Source of the DNA: Bacillota bacterium
Lineage (GTDB): Bacteria > Bacillota > Desulfotomaculia > Desulfotomaculales > Desulfallaceae
NCBI GenBank assembly: GCA_023439185.1
Contig: JAEXOR010000020.1
Span: 1 to 41,325 of the forward strand
Direction of reading: 5' to 3'
DNA: 41,325 bases
Numbering within the stretch: position 1 is the stretch's first letter; each line of letters opens with the position of its first letter. Below, piece by piece: positions 23,615 through 32,138 of this stretch. The notes under the pieces are model-generated. The model had not been told where the DNA came from, did not search any database, and saw nothing but the letters and a program-made list of their open reading frames with translations. Made by a program: the position numbers and the translations under genes.

Positions 23615-25087
23615 ATGGCACAGCAAAAAAACGAGTTCGCGGATCATATGTCCTTTGAATTCCTGGAATTATTGCGTAAGAAAAATCCGGCCTGGCGCTT
23701 ATTGGCTTCACCGCAGGCGCCCCTTGTCGCGGCTTTTCTCTATAAAGAATTCATTGCCGAAAACAGACGGCTGGTTGCTGAACAGGAGTTGATCAGTCGC
23801 TTGGAAAGCTTTATTGAGCGGTTAAGCCTGGGGCGGAGTGAGCGCCTTTTCCCGAAAACGGGACGGGAATATCTGGACGACTGGGCCAATGACGGACACG
23901 GTTGGCTGCGAAAATTCTATCCGCCGGGGCAAGACGAACCTCATTTTGATGTAACCTCTTTGGCCCAGAAAGCGATTGAATGGCTTTTAAGCCTGAGGCA
24001 GCAAACCTTTATTGGCACGGAATCGCGCCTGATTACCGTATTTGAACTCCTGCACCAGATTGTGGAGCGTTCCGAAACGGACCCTGAGCTGCGCCTGGCG
24101 GAACTGGAACGGCGTAAAGCGGAAATCGAGCAGGAAATCACCCGGGTGCGAAAGGGACAGGTAGCGCTGCTGGATGAAACGCAAATCAAGGAGCGTTTCT
24201 GGCAGGCGATGACGATAGCCCGGGAGATTCTGGCTGATTTCCGGGCTGTGGAACAGAATTTCAGGGATCTGGACCGGGGCATGCGGGAACGGATTGCCAC
24301 CTGGGATCGGGGGAAAGGGGAGTTATTGGAAACTGTCTTTAGCGAACAGGACGGGATTACCCAATCGGAGCAGGGAAAAAGTTTCGCCGCCTTTTGGAAG
24401 TTTCTCATGTCTTCGTCCTCCCAGCAGGATTTTCAAGATGCCCTTGATAAGGTGTTAAAACTGAACGCGGTGCACGAAATGGGTACGAGCCGGAATATCC
24501 GCCATATTCACCATGACTGGGTGAACGCCGGCGCCCATGTTCAAGAGACGGTGGCTGCGTTGTCCCAGCAGTTGAGGCGGTATGTGGACGAGAATTTTTT
24601 GGAAGAAGAGCGCCGGATCAATCAGATCGTACGGGAAATCGAAGGGAAAGCCGTGGCCGCCCGCAATAATCCGCCGCAAGAATGGGAAATGGCAATTGAC
24701 GGGGTCGCCCCGGACGTTTCATTCCCCTTGGACAGGCCCCTGTTTACCCCTCCCCAACGGCCGGAAATTAAAGACGACGCCATCGGCGCCGGTGTGGAGG
24801 ATGTGCCGGCGGAAGCGCTTTTTTCCCAGGTTTATGTGGACAAAGAAAAGCTAAAGGACCGGATCGGCTATCTGCTGCAGGCCCAGGACAGGATAACGCT
24901 GCCTCGGATCATTGAACATTATCCCTTGGAATTGGGCTTAAGCGAACTCGTCACTTATCTGGTCATTGCCAGTGAGAGTCCGCAGGCCGTTTTCCAGCCG
25001 GAGGATGTGGATGAAGTCTCCTGGACCGATGAAACGGGAAAGAAAAGAGTGGCCAAAATGGCCAGGGTTATTTTTCAACGGGCTTAG
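23615..25087 (+). CDS. jetA: Wadjet type I protein JetA (DUF3375, kleisin-like)
   Basis: A 490-residue protein with the DUF3375 opening FEFLELLRKKNPAWRLLASPQAPLVAAFL and a helical, heptad-rich middle (about 150-240), followed by a conserved block on KSFAAFWKFLMSS. In Wadjet, JetA is the kleisin-type subunit that bridges the SMC-like JetC ATPase and binds JetB; the complex extrudes plasmid DNA loops and cuts closed circular DNA. ATG 23615 has an AAGGGAG site. Position as first gene and order A-B-C-D match type I Wadjet. Composition is more GC-rich than the AT-rich genes just upstream, suggesting a separate origin. Confidence 0.93.
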   Translation: MAQQKNEFADHMSFEFLELLRKKNPAWRLLASPQAPLVAAFLYKEFIAENRRLVAEQELISRLESFIERLSLGRSERLFPKTGREYLDDWANDGHGWLRKFYPPGQDEPHFDVTSLAQKAIEWLLSLRQQTFIGTESRLITVFELLHQIVERSETDPELRLAELERRKAEIEQEITRVRKGQVALLDETQIKERFWQAMTIAREILADFRAVEQNFRDLDRGMRERIATWDRGKGELLETVFSEQDGITQSEQGKSFAAFWKFLMSSSSQQDFQDALDKVLKLNAVHEMGTSRNIRHIHHDWVNAGAHVQETVAALSQQLRRYVDENFLEEERRINQIVREIEGKAVAARNNPPQEWEMAIDGVAPDVSFPLDRPLFTPPQRPEIKDDAIGAGVEDVPAEALFSQVYVDKEKLKDRIGYLLQAQDRITLPRIIEHYPLELGLSELVTYLVIASESPQAVFQPEDVDEVSWTDETGKKRVAKMARVIFQRA

Positions 25088-25109
25088 GCCGGTTTAGGGA
25101 GGGCAAGGC

Positions 25110-25724
25110 ATGAATCTTTCCGAAGATTTGGCATTTTCAAGGGTTCTGGTCGCTCTTTTTAAAAATGCTGTCTTTAAAGAGACGGACCCGGAACACTGGG
25201 AAGCAATCCTGGCCCAAAAATATAAGCTTGAGGATTATGTAAGTAAAATGGGTCTCACCCTGATGGTGGCCGAGATGGACGGTTACGGGTATCTGAAACA
25301 GCGTTCTTACGGGGAGGGCGAGGATGAAATTCCCCGGCTGGTACCCCGCCATGCGTTGAGTTATCCGGTCAGCCTCCTGCTTGTGCTGCTCCGGAAGCAA
25401 TTGCTGGAGTTTGACTCAACCACAGGGGACCAGCGGCTTATCGTCACCCGGCAGCAGATTGCCGAGCGGATGCGTTTGTTCCTGAAAGATACCACCAATG
25501 AAGCCAAAATGGTGGCGGATATTGACAAACATATTGACCGGATTGAAAAAATGGGCTTTTTACGCCGCTTGCGGGGCAGCGAAGACAGCTTCGAAGTGCA
25601 GCGCATCCTCCGCAGTTTTATCAACGCACAGTGGCTTCACCATGTTAACGAACGGCTGGACATGTATCGGGTTTATGCCGGCGGAGAGACCGGGGAAGGA
25701 GAGGCGCAGGATGAGTTTGTTTAA
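25110..25724 (+). CDS. jetB: Wadjet type I protein JetB (DUF4194, KITE-like)
   Basis: A 204-residue protein of the DUF4194 family, the winged-helix KITE-type accessory subunit of the JetABC condensin-like complex. Recognisable stretches are LVALFKNAVF, the region around PVSLLLVLLRKQLLEFD, the MRLFLKDTTNEAK segment and LRGSEDSFEVQRILRSFINAQW. ATG 25110 follows GGGAGGGCAAGG. It lies 22 bp after jetA and overlaps jetC by 14 bases, so it is translated together with it. Length is normal for the family and no damage is visible. Confidence 0.92.
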   Translation: MNLSEDLAFSRVLVALFKNAVFKETDPEHWEAILAQKYKLEDYVSKMGLTLMVAEMDGYGYLKQRSYGEGEDEIPRLVPRHALSYPVSLLLVLLRKQLLEFDSTTGDQRLIVTRQQIAERMRLFLKDTTNEAKMVADIDKHIDRIEKMGFLRRLRGSEDSFEVQRILRSFINAQWLHHVNERLDMYRVYAGGETGEGEAQDEFV

Positions 25725-28700
25725 CCTGGAGCAGGAAGATCCCGGGATGCTCTTTGGAGCGACGCCCGGTTTCCGGCTAGCCAAGCTTGAAGTGTTCAAT
25801 TGGGGGACGTTTGACGGGAAAGTCTGGACGTTTTCCCCCGGGGGGGAAACGGCGCTCTTGACCGGCGACGTTGGGTCGGGCAAATCTACTTTGGTCGATG
25901 CCTTGACAACCCTTCTGGTCTCGCCGCGGAAGGTGGCTTATAACAAAGCGGCCGATTCCAGCGCCAAGGAGCGTTCGATCACCTCCTACGTCCGGGGCTA
26001 CTTCGGGCAGAAAAGAAGTGTCGAAGGGAGCGGACAGCCTGATTCTCTGCGGGATATCCATCATTATTCCGTTCTGTTGGCAACCTTTCAAGACCCGAGG
26101 TTGTTCCAGTCCGTCACCCTGGCGCAGTTTTTCTGGTATCAGGATGCACAGAAACCGCCGGCCCGTTTTTATGTCGTGGCGGATAAAGAAATGTGGATTA
26201 CCCGGGACTTTGCCAAGTTCGACAAGAACGTCCGGGTGCTGAAAAAACGCTTGAAAAGCAGCGGCGTCCGGGTATTCGAGGATTATACCCGTTATGCGGA
26301 AGTCTTCCGCGGCAAATTCGGGATCGAACAGGAACAGGCCTTGGATTTATTCCAGCAGACCATTTCCATGAAAAAGGTGGAAGCTCTTACGGAATTCGTA
26401 CGGGCCAATATGCTGCAGGTTCCCAATACGGAAGAAGAAGTGGAGAAGCTGAAAAATCATTTCCAGGACCTGAACAGTGCGCATGAGGCTGTCCTAAAAG
26501 CCAAGAGACAAATTGAACTGCTGGGTCCCGTTGTTGAGCAGGGGAAACGCTGCGAGCAACTGGATAACCGGCAAAACTTATTGGGGAAGGCGCTCCGCGC
26601 CCTTGGCCCCTGGTTTGCGGAACAAACGGCGGTTTTGCTGGCCGCTGAAATCACCAGGCTTGAACAGGAGTTGCGTCTGGCCGCAGGGGCGCGGGAACAG
26701 GCGGAAAGCAAACAAAAAGAAATTGAAAAGAATATCAAAGAGACCGAGAGGGCCATTTACACCAACGGTGGCGAGACGCTGGAAGCCTTGAAAACTGATA
26801 TAAACGGCATGAAGCAAGTCTTGAAGCGCATCCAAAAAGACCGGGCATCCTATGCGAATTATGCCGAGAGACTGAAATTATCCATACCGGATACGGCCGG
26901 TACTTTTATCAGCAACCGGGCGAAATTGCCGGGATTCAAATCCGACGAAGAAAATTTGCAGGGCCGTTTGAACTTGGATTATCGGACGGCCGCCACGGAA
27001 GGGGACAGGGCGGAGAAAGAAGCAAAGAAAGTGGCTGAGGAACTGGAATCGCTTCGTTCCCGCAAAACAAGTATTCCACGGGAATACGTCGAGAAACGGA
27101 AACAGCTCTGCCGGAACCTGGGGATCCGGGAAGAGGAACTGCCCTTTATCGGCGAATTATTGGAAGTCCGGGAGGACGAAGCGCGCTGGGAAGGCGCGAT
27201 CGAGAGGCTTTTGCATAATTTTGGCCTCTCAATGCTTGTGCCCGAAGAACATTATCAGGCTGTCATGCAGTGGGTGGACCGGACGTCGCTGGGGATGCGT
27301 CTGGTCTATTACCGGGTCCGGCCTGAAGCATCGCAGTCCGTTTCCGGCCGGCCGCATCCTCTAGCCGTATCGGAAAAACTGAAGATGAAGCCGAATACGC
27401 CGTTCGGCCTTTGGCTGACCAGGGAACTCCGTCAGCGCTTCGCCCATGTTTGCTGCGAAAGCAGGGAGCAGTTCAGCCGTGAAACGCTGGCCATCACCCA
27501 AGCCGGTCAGATTAAGGCGAAAGGCAACCGGCATGAAAAAGACGACCGCTACGCAATCGACGACCGTCGCCGTTATATCCTGGGGTTTTCCAACCAGAAA
27601 AAAATTGAGGTGTTGGCGGCAAATGAAAAGATGATCCAAGAGGAGATCCAATTCTACCGGGAAGAAATCACGGATATTAACAAGAAGCAGAGAGAAAGCC
27701 AGGACCGGTTAAACGCCGTTACCTGGCTGGAAAGCATTACCGTTTTTGCCGATATCGATACCCGCTCCAAGGAAGAAGAAATTGGCGAAAAAGAAGAGAG
27801 AAGAAAGAAACTGGAACAGGGAAGCGATGTACTGCAAGGGCTGCAGCGCCGGTTGGCCGAGTTGGAAGACATGAGGGACGTGCAGGAAGAGGTTTTAAAA
27901 AAGGCCCGCAAACACGAAACAACGCTGGAGAACAGATTGGAAAACTTTATCCAGAACAAGGAGCGTCTCGACGCAACCGCTGCCGACGCAACACCGGAGA
28001 TGAAGGAAGCGGCATACCCTTTTTTGGAACAGCACAAGGGGACTGCTTTGAAGAACAAAAAATTGACATTGGAAAACATCGCGATGCTGGAACGGGACTA
28101 TCGGGAATGGAGCGACGGAGAACGCGACACGTTGACGAAGGAGATCCAGCAGTTAAGGGGCAAAATCGTCAAAGCCATGTCCGGTTACAACAACCAGTAC
28201 GCCGAAGAAACAAGAGAAGTAGACGCAAGTTTCGAAAGCCTTCCGGAATACGCCCGGATGCTGGCGCAGCTGGAAAACGACGGGCTGCCCAGGTTTGAGA
28301 AGCGGTTTAAACAATTATTGCATGAGAATACCATCAACCAGATTGCCTTATTCCAGGCCAAATTAAAGCAGGAACAGGACACCATTAAAAACCGGATTGA
28401 ACAGATCAACAGCTCTTTGAGCGCCATTGACTATAACGAAGGCCGCTATATCCGCCTGGAATATGACGAAACCTATGACAGCGATATCAAGGATTTCCGG
28501 GTGCAACTCAAAGCCTGCACCGAAGGTGCCCTGACCGGTTCCGATGATGAACAATACGCGGAGACGAAGTTTTTGCAAGTAAAAGCCCTCATTGAGCGTT
28601 TCCGGGGGAGGCCTGGTGAGACGGAAAGCGATGCGCGCTGGACCAAAAAGGTGATTGACGTGCGCAACTGGTTTTTATTCGCCGCTTCGGAAAGATGGCG

Positions 28701-29115
28701 CGAAACCGATGAAGAATATGAGCACTATACGGATTCCGGGGGAAAATCGGGCGGCCAGAAGGAAAAGCTGGCCTATACCATTTTAGCGGCCAGCCTGGTC
28801 TACCATTTCGGCTTGGAAGGTCAGGATGCCCGTCCCCAATCCTTCCGCTTTGTCGTCATTGATGAGGCTTTTCTGAAAAGCTCGGACGAGTCGGCACGGT
28901 TCGGGCTGGAGCTGTTTAAAAAACTCGATTTGCAGTTGCTGATTGTCACGCCGCTGCTTAAGATCCCGACCATCGCCAAGTTCATTGCCCATGTAGGCTT
29001 TGTGCACCATGACGATATTCGGCATCAGTCCATGCTGCGCAATATCTCCATTGAGGAGTACGAGCGGGAGCGGAAGGCCCGGGAGGTAGCGCGCTATGTG
29101 CACCAGGTGGTCTGA
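25711..29115 (+). CDS. jetC: Wadjet type I protein JetC (SMC/MukB-like ATPase)
   Basis: A 1134-residue motor of the Wadjet complex. ATG 25711 is chosen after GGAGAGG; an open frame extends upstream but overlaps jetB. Walker A GDVGSGKS is at 52-59. Long coiled coils span about 270-480 and 690-960, on either side of a hinge-like globular region near 540-640. The ABC-type signature region DSGGKSGGQKEK starts near 1008, and Walker B VVIDEAF with D1051/E1052 follows. It hydrolyses ATP to extrude DNA loops, bringing circular DNA to the JetD nuclease. All catalytic motifs are present, so the ATPase should be active. Confidence 0.95.
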   Translation: MSLFNLEQEDPGMLFGATPGFRLAKLEVFNWGTFDGKVWTFSPGGETALLTGDVGSGKSTLVDALTTLLVSPRKVAYNKAADSSAKERSITSYVRGYFGQKRSVEGSGQPDSLRDIHHYSVLLATFQDPRLFQSVTLAQFFWYQDAQKPPARFYVVADKEMWITRDFAKFDKNVRVLKKRLKSSGVRVFEDYTRYAEVFRGKFGIEQEQALDLFQQTISMKKVEALTEFVRANMLQVPNTEEEVEKLKNHFQDLNSAHEAVLKAKRQIELLGPVVEQGKRCEQLDNRQNLLGKALRALGPWFAEQTAVLLAAEITRLEQELRLAAGAREQAESKQKEIEKNIKETERAIYTNGGETLEALKTDINGMKQVLKRIQKDRASYANYAERLKLSIPDTAGTFISNRAKLPGFKSDEENLQGRLNLDYRTAATEGDRAEKEAKKVAEELESLRSRKTSIPREYVEKRKQLCRNLGIREEELPFIGELLEVREDEARWEGAIERLLHNFGLSMLVPEEHYQAVMQWVDRTSLGMRLVYYRVRPEASQSVSGRPHPLAVSEKLKMKPNTPFGLWLTRELRQRFAHVCCESREQFSRETLAITQAGQIKAKGNRHEKDDRYAIDDRRRYILGFSNQKKIEVLAANEKMIQEEIQFYREEITDINKKQRESQDRLNAVTWLESITVFADIDTRSKEEEIGEKEERRKKLEQGSDVLQGLQRRLAELEDMRDVQEEVLKKARKHETTLENRLENFIQNKERLDATAADATPEMKEAAYPFLEQHKGTALKNKKLTLENIAMLERDYREWSDGERDTLTKEIQQLRGKIVKAMSGYNNQYAEETREVDASFESLPEYARMLAQLENDGLPRFEKRFKQLLHENTINQIALFQAKLKQEQDTIKNRIEQINSSLSAIDYNEGRYIRLEYDETYDSDIKDFRVQLKACTEGALTGSDDEQYAETKFLQVKALIERFRGRPGETESDARWTKKVIDVRNWFLFAASERWRETDEEYEHYTDSGGKSGGQKEKLAYTILAASLVYHFGLEGQDARPQSFRFVVIDEAFLKSSDESARFGLELFKKLDLQLLIVTPLLKIPTIAKFIAHVGFVHHDDIRHQSMLRNISIEEYERERKAREVARYVHQVV

Positions 29116-30274
29116 TCCGCAATGGATCCGCAAGGAATTAAAGAAGAGATGGGACTCCGGCAGGATCCTGCGGACGCTGCTCATGGCGGATGATTTATTT
29201 CCGCTCCGCTTGCCGTTGAAACGACCGAAAAGTAACGAAGTTAATGAGAACTTTGCTGAAATTTCTCGGTGGATTAAACGACTCAGAGATCAGAGTAGAC
29301 AAGGGATTGGTTTTGGCTATGAACTGATCGAAAAGGAAATGGTGCATCGCCAGTCCGGCCGGAATCTTCTGCCGACCCATGCCGTTGTGCCGACAGTGCG
29401 GGATGCCCTGCGTTTGCTGAAAAAGGAACGGGAAGCGGACAAATTCCTGAAGATTGCCGGGATAATATCGGCGGACTGGCCCGCTTTACTGGAATGGGCC
29501 GGTCAATACCCTCATAAAGTGCTGACCGCCGGTGATGACTGGACCGGCATACTCGCCGTTCTGAAGTGGTTTTCACTGAATCCCTGTTGCGGACTCTATA
29601 TGCGGCAGCTGGATATCCCCGGGATTGACAGCAAGTTTATTGAACAGCGCAAGGGGATTTTAACGGAACTACTGAATGTCATTCTGCCGGAGGATACGGT
29701 TGACCACAGTGCCCCGTCTTTCGAACAGCGATTCGGATTGCGGGTCAAACCGGTACAGGTGAGAATGCGGTTGCTGGATCAGGTACAATATATTCAGGGG
29801 TTTTCCGATCTGACAATTCCGGTGGAGCAATTGAAGGATTGGAGTCCTGCGGTAAACAGGGTCTTTATTACCGAGAATGAAATCAACGGGTTATGCTTCC
29901 CTGATACCGCAAACAGCCTGGTGATCTTCGGGTTGGGCTACGGTGTAGATATTTTGAGAGCGGTCACCTGGTTAAAAGAGAAAAAAATCTATTATTGGGG
30001 TGATCTCGATACCCATGGGTTTGCCATGCTGGATCAAGTTCGGAGCTTTCTGCCGCAAGCCTGCTCAATGCTCATGGACGAAAACACTTTGTTTACGCAC
30101 CGTGATCTTTGGAGCGTGGAAGATAAACCTTTTCCGGGGCAGTTGACCCGGTTAACTCAGGAGGAAGACCGGCTGTTCTGTTCGCTGAAAGACAATACGT
30201 GGGGCAAGGGTGTTCGGCTGGAGCAGGAGAGGGTTTCTTTTCAGGAAGTTAAACAGTTTCTTTCATCTCCTTAA
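29096..30274 (+). CDS. jetD: Wadjet type I nuclease JetD (DUF3322/DUF2220, Toprim-like)
   Basis: A 392-residue protein with an N-terminal DUF3322 arm (about 1-190) and a C-terminal DUF2220 Toprim-type catalytic domain. The acidic residues expected for metal binding are visible in VFITENEINGL (near 256-266) and YWGDLDTHGF (D303, D305). JetD cleaves the DNA once JetABC has extruded the circle. ATG 29096 overlaps the end of jetC by 20 bases and follows GGGAGG. The system is therefore complete: four genes in the normal order, no frameshift seen. Wadjet protects against plasmid transformation. Confidence 0.93.
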   Translation: MCTRWSDPQWIRKELKKRWDSGRILRTLLMADDLFPLRLPLKRPKSNEVNENFAEISRWIKRLRDQSRQGIGFGYELIEKEMVHRQSGRNLLPTHAVVPTVRDALRLLKKEREADKFLKIAGIISADWPALLEWAGQYPHKVLTAGDDWTGILAVLKWFSLNPCCGLYMRQLDIPGIDSKFIEQRKGILTELLNVILPEDTVDHSAPSFEQRFGLRVKPVQVRMRLLDQVQYIQGFSDLTIPVEQLKDWSPAVNRVFITENEINGLCFPDTANSLVIFGLGYGVDILRAVTWLKEKKIYYWGDLDTHGFAMLDQVRSFLPQACSMLMDENTLFTHRDLWSVEDKPFPGQLTRLTQEEDRLFCSLKDNTWGKGVRLEQERVSFQEVKQFLSSP

Positions 30275-30340
30275 TTCGATCACAAAGGCTTTTTATGCCC
30301 ATGTTTTTGTGTCCGAAATCCTGGGTCCATTATAGAAAGT

Positions 30341-30715
30341 GTTAATGTTCAGGGAACAGAGATTTCTGTTCTCACACATCGGCAGGATGATTACATATCG
30401 CTGACTGATATGGCGAAACATAAGAATGCAGAGATACCCGGCACGGTCATTTCCCATTGGCTGAGTACGAATTTTTCTATCAATTACATGGGATTATGGG
30501 AAAAGATGAACAATCCCGATTTTAACCTCACGGGATTCCGTGAGGTTAAAATACTGAGTACTGAACTGGGATTTGCATTATCGCCGAAACAGTGGATTGA
30601 ACGGACAAATGCTATCGGTATCATTCGCCAAGGGGATACCAGAGAGGTACGACATCTTTTTTGTATCCTCAAGGCATACAGAAACGGTTTGCCTGTTGAA
30701 ACGAGTGTAAACTAG
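30341..30715 (+). pseudogene. KilA-N domain protein remnant
   Basis: The frame reads VNVQGTEISVLTHRQDDYIS, LTDMAKHKNA, HWLSTNFSINYMGLWEKMNN and LSPKQWIERTNAIGI, the successive blocks of phage KilA-N DNA-binding domains. No start codon suits it: the domain begins upstream of the first ATG (30410), and the frame is open back to about 30320 without ATG/GTG/TTG. After TNAIGI the family sequence (normally a GRYGGT..HKDIAFEF block) is lost, leaving an unrelated tail to 30715. It directly follows the Wadjet operon and is probably inactive. Confidence 0.65.
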
Positions 30716-30828
30716 AAATGATGGGTGCTTTTACCAGTAATTATATCTGTCATTCCTTGCTGAATTATGCAATTTGTCAGTCATAACTTATAAATTTAAT
30801 TTATATTTGTTTGTTTTCGATATGTCTG

Positions 30829-30837
30829 TGATATAAT
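30829..30837 (+). promoter_or_regulatory. Extended -10 promoter of the AAA_14 ATPase gene
   Basis: TGATATAAT gives a TG-N-TATAAT extended -10 element, with a perfect TATAAT at 30832-30837. TTGTTT at 30807-30812 is a possible -35 at a long 19-base spacing. AGGAGGT follows at 30854-30860. Confidence 0.5.
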
Positions 30838-30891
30838 TCTAATAATCACGGAGAGGAGGTCGTTACCTTAATAATTAAACGAGAATTATAC

Positions 30892-32085
30892 ATGAGCCGT
30901 ATCCGCCCTTTCATTGGAAGCGAGCTTATTAAGGTTTTGACAGGTCTTCGCCGCAGCGGAAAGTCTGTCATGCTGGATTTGATCCGCGAAGAGCTGATTG
31001 CATCCGGTGTTTCCGACACGCAGTTTATATTCATTAACTTTGAGAGTATGAGAAACGCCCGACTGTGTACTGCTGAGGCGCTGCATAATGAGATTCAGAA
31101 ACGGGTATCAGCAATCACTGGAAAGGCATATCTCTTCTTTGATGAGATTCAGGAGGTTGACGGGTGGGAGAAGTGCGTCAATTCCTTCCGGGTTGAGTTT
31201 AACTGCGATATTTATATCACGGGTTCAAACGCCAAGCTGCTTTCGGGCGAGCTTGCCACCTATCTTGCCGGACGTTATGTTGAATTCATTATTTATCCTT
31301 TCTCATTTGGCGAATTAATCGAATTGTACCAAACAATCTTTCCGGAGACTTCTCAGAATGACATTTTTTCAAAGTATCTTACCATCGGGGGTATGCCGTA
31401 TCTGAGCAATCTCCGGTATGCAGACCAACCGAGCCGACAATACTTGCAGGACCTTTATAACTCAGTTGTTCTCAAAGATATAGTAAAGCGGAACAACATA
31501 AGGGATGTTGATCTGCTTGAGCGAATTATTGCCTATGTTACGGCAAGCGTAGGAACTACCTTCTCCGCAACGTCGATTTCAAAGTATCTTAAGAGTGAAA
31601 GCCGGACCGTTGCTCCGGAGACAATCCTGAACTACGTGAAGGCATGTGAGGAAGCGTTTTTGTTTTATCGCGTCAGAAGGCAGGATTTACAGGGTAAGAA
31701 GATCCTCACAATCAATGAAAAATATTTCATTGCCGATCACGGAATACGCGAAGCCGTTTTTGGCGGAAATATGGAGGACATTAACCTGATCCTCGAAAAC
31801 ATTGTTTTTATGGAGCTACTGCGACGCGGATATGGGATTACAGTGGGAAAAACTGCTGCAAAGGAGATTGATTTTGTCTGCGAGAAGCAAGGACAAAAAC
31901 TGTATGTTCAGGTATCCTATTTGCTTGCATCAGAAGAAACCATTAAGCGTGAGTTCGGTGCATATGATAGCATCCGAGACAACTTCCCCAAGTATGTTAT
32001 ATCACTTGACGAGTTCGACATGAGCCGCAACGGTATCAAGCACAGAAATATCCGCGACTTTCTCTTGTCTCCTGATTGGAGCTAA
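30892..32085 (+). CDS. AAA_14 / DUF4143 ATP-binding protein
   Basis: A 397-residue protein from ATG 30892. An AAA_14 ATPase domain covers about 10-150, with Walker A GLRRSGKS at 18-25 and Walker B YLFFDEIQEV (D84, E85); the arginine-containing GSNAKLLSG is sensor-like. A DUF4143 domain (about 190-365) includes the KEIDFVCEKQG stretch, a PD-(D/E)XK-like motif typical of the family. Function is unknown; members are widespread in accessory DNA and some are toxin-like. The start is odd: the perfect AGGAGGT is 7 bases from an in-frame TTA (30868), not from the ATG, and the eight extra codons would give IIKRELYM, as I recall in homologues. Confidence 0.85.
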   Translation: MSRIRPFIGSELIKVLTGLRRSGKSVMLDLIREELIASGVSDTQFIFINFESMRNARLCTAEALHNEIQKRVSAITGKAYLFFDEIQEVDGWEKCVNSFRVEFNCDIYITGSNAKLLSGELATYLAGRYVEFIIYPFSFGELIELYQTIFPETSQNDIFSKYLTIGGMPYLSNLRYADQPSRQYLQDLYNSVVLKDIVKRNNIRDVDLLERIIAYVTASVGTTFSATSISKYLKSESRTVAPETILNYVKACEEAFLFYRVRRQDLQGKKILTINEKYFIADHGIREAVFGGNMEDINLILENIVFMELLRRGYGITVGKTAAKEIDFVCEKQGQKLYVQVSYLLASEETIKREFGAYDSIRDNFPKYVISLDEFDMSRNGIKHRNIRDFLLSPDWS

Positions 32086-32112
32086 AATATTTGGATGGAA
32101 TTTTAAAGCAGA

Positions 32113-32138
32113 CCTGCCTATCACCTGCCTATCACCTG
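32113..32138. repeat. 11-bp tandem repeat over the diguanylate cyclase stop codon
   Basis: CCTGCCTATCA occurs twice in tandem (32113-32123, 32124-32134) with a partial third copy (CCTG). The minus-strand stop codon of the diguanylate cyclase gene is in the first unit, so a recent duplication or deletion could have changed its last codons. Confidence 0.8.

Noticed and set aside
25498..25710. N-terminal extension of jetC into jetB
   Set aside because: JetB is intact in the other frame and ATG 25711 has a good ribosome binding site and the usual JetC start.
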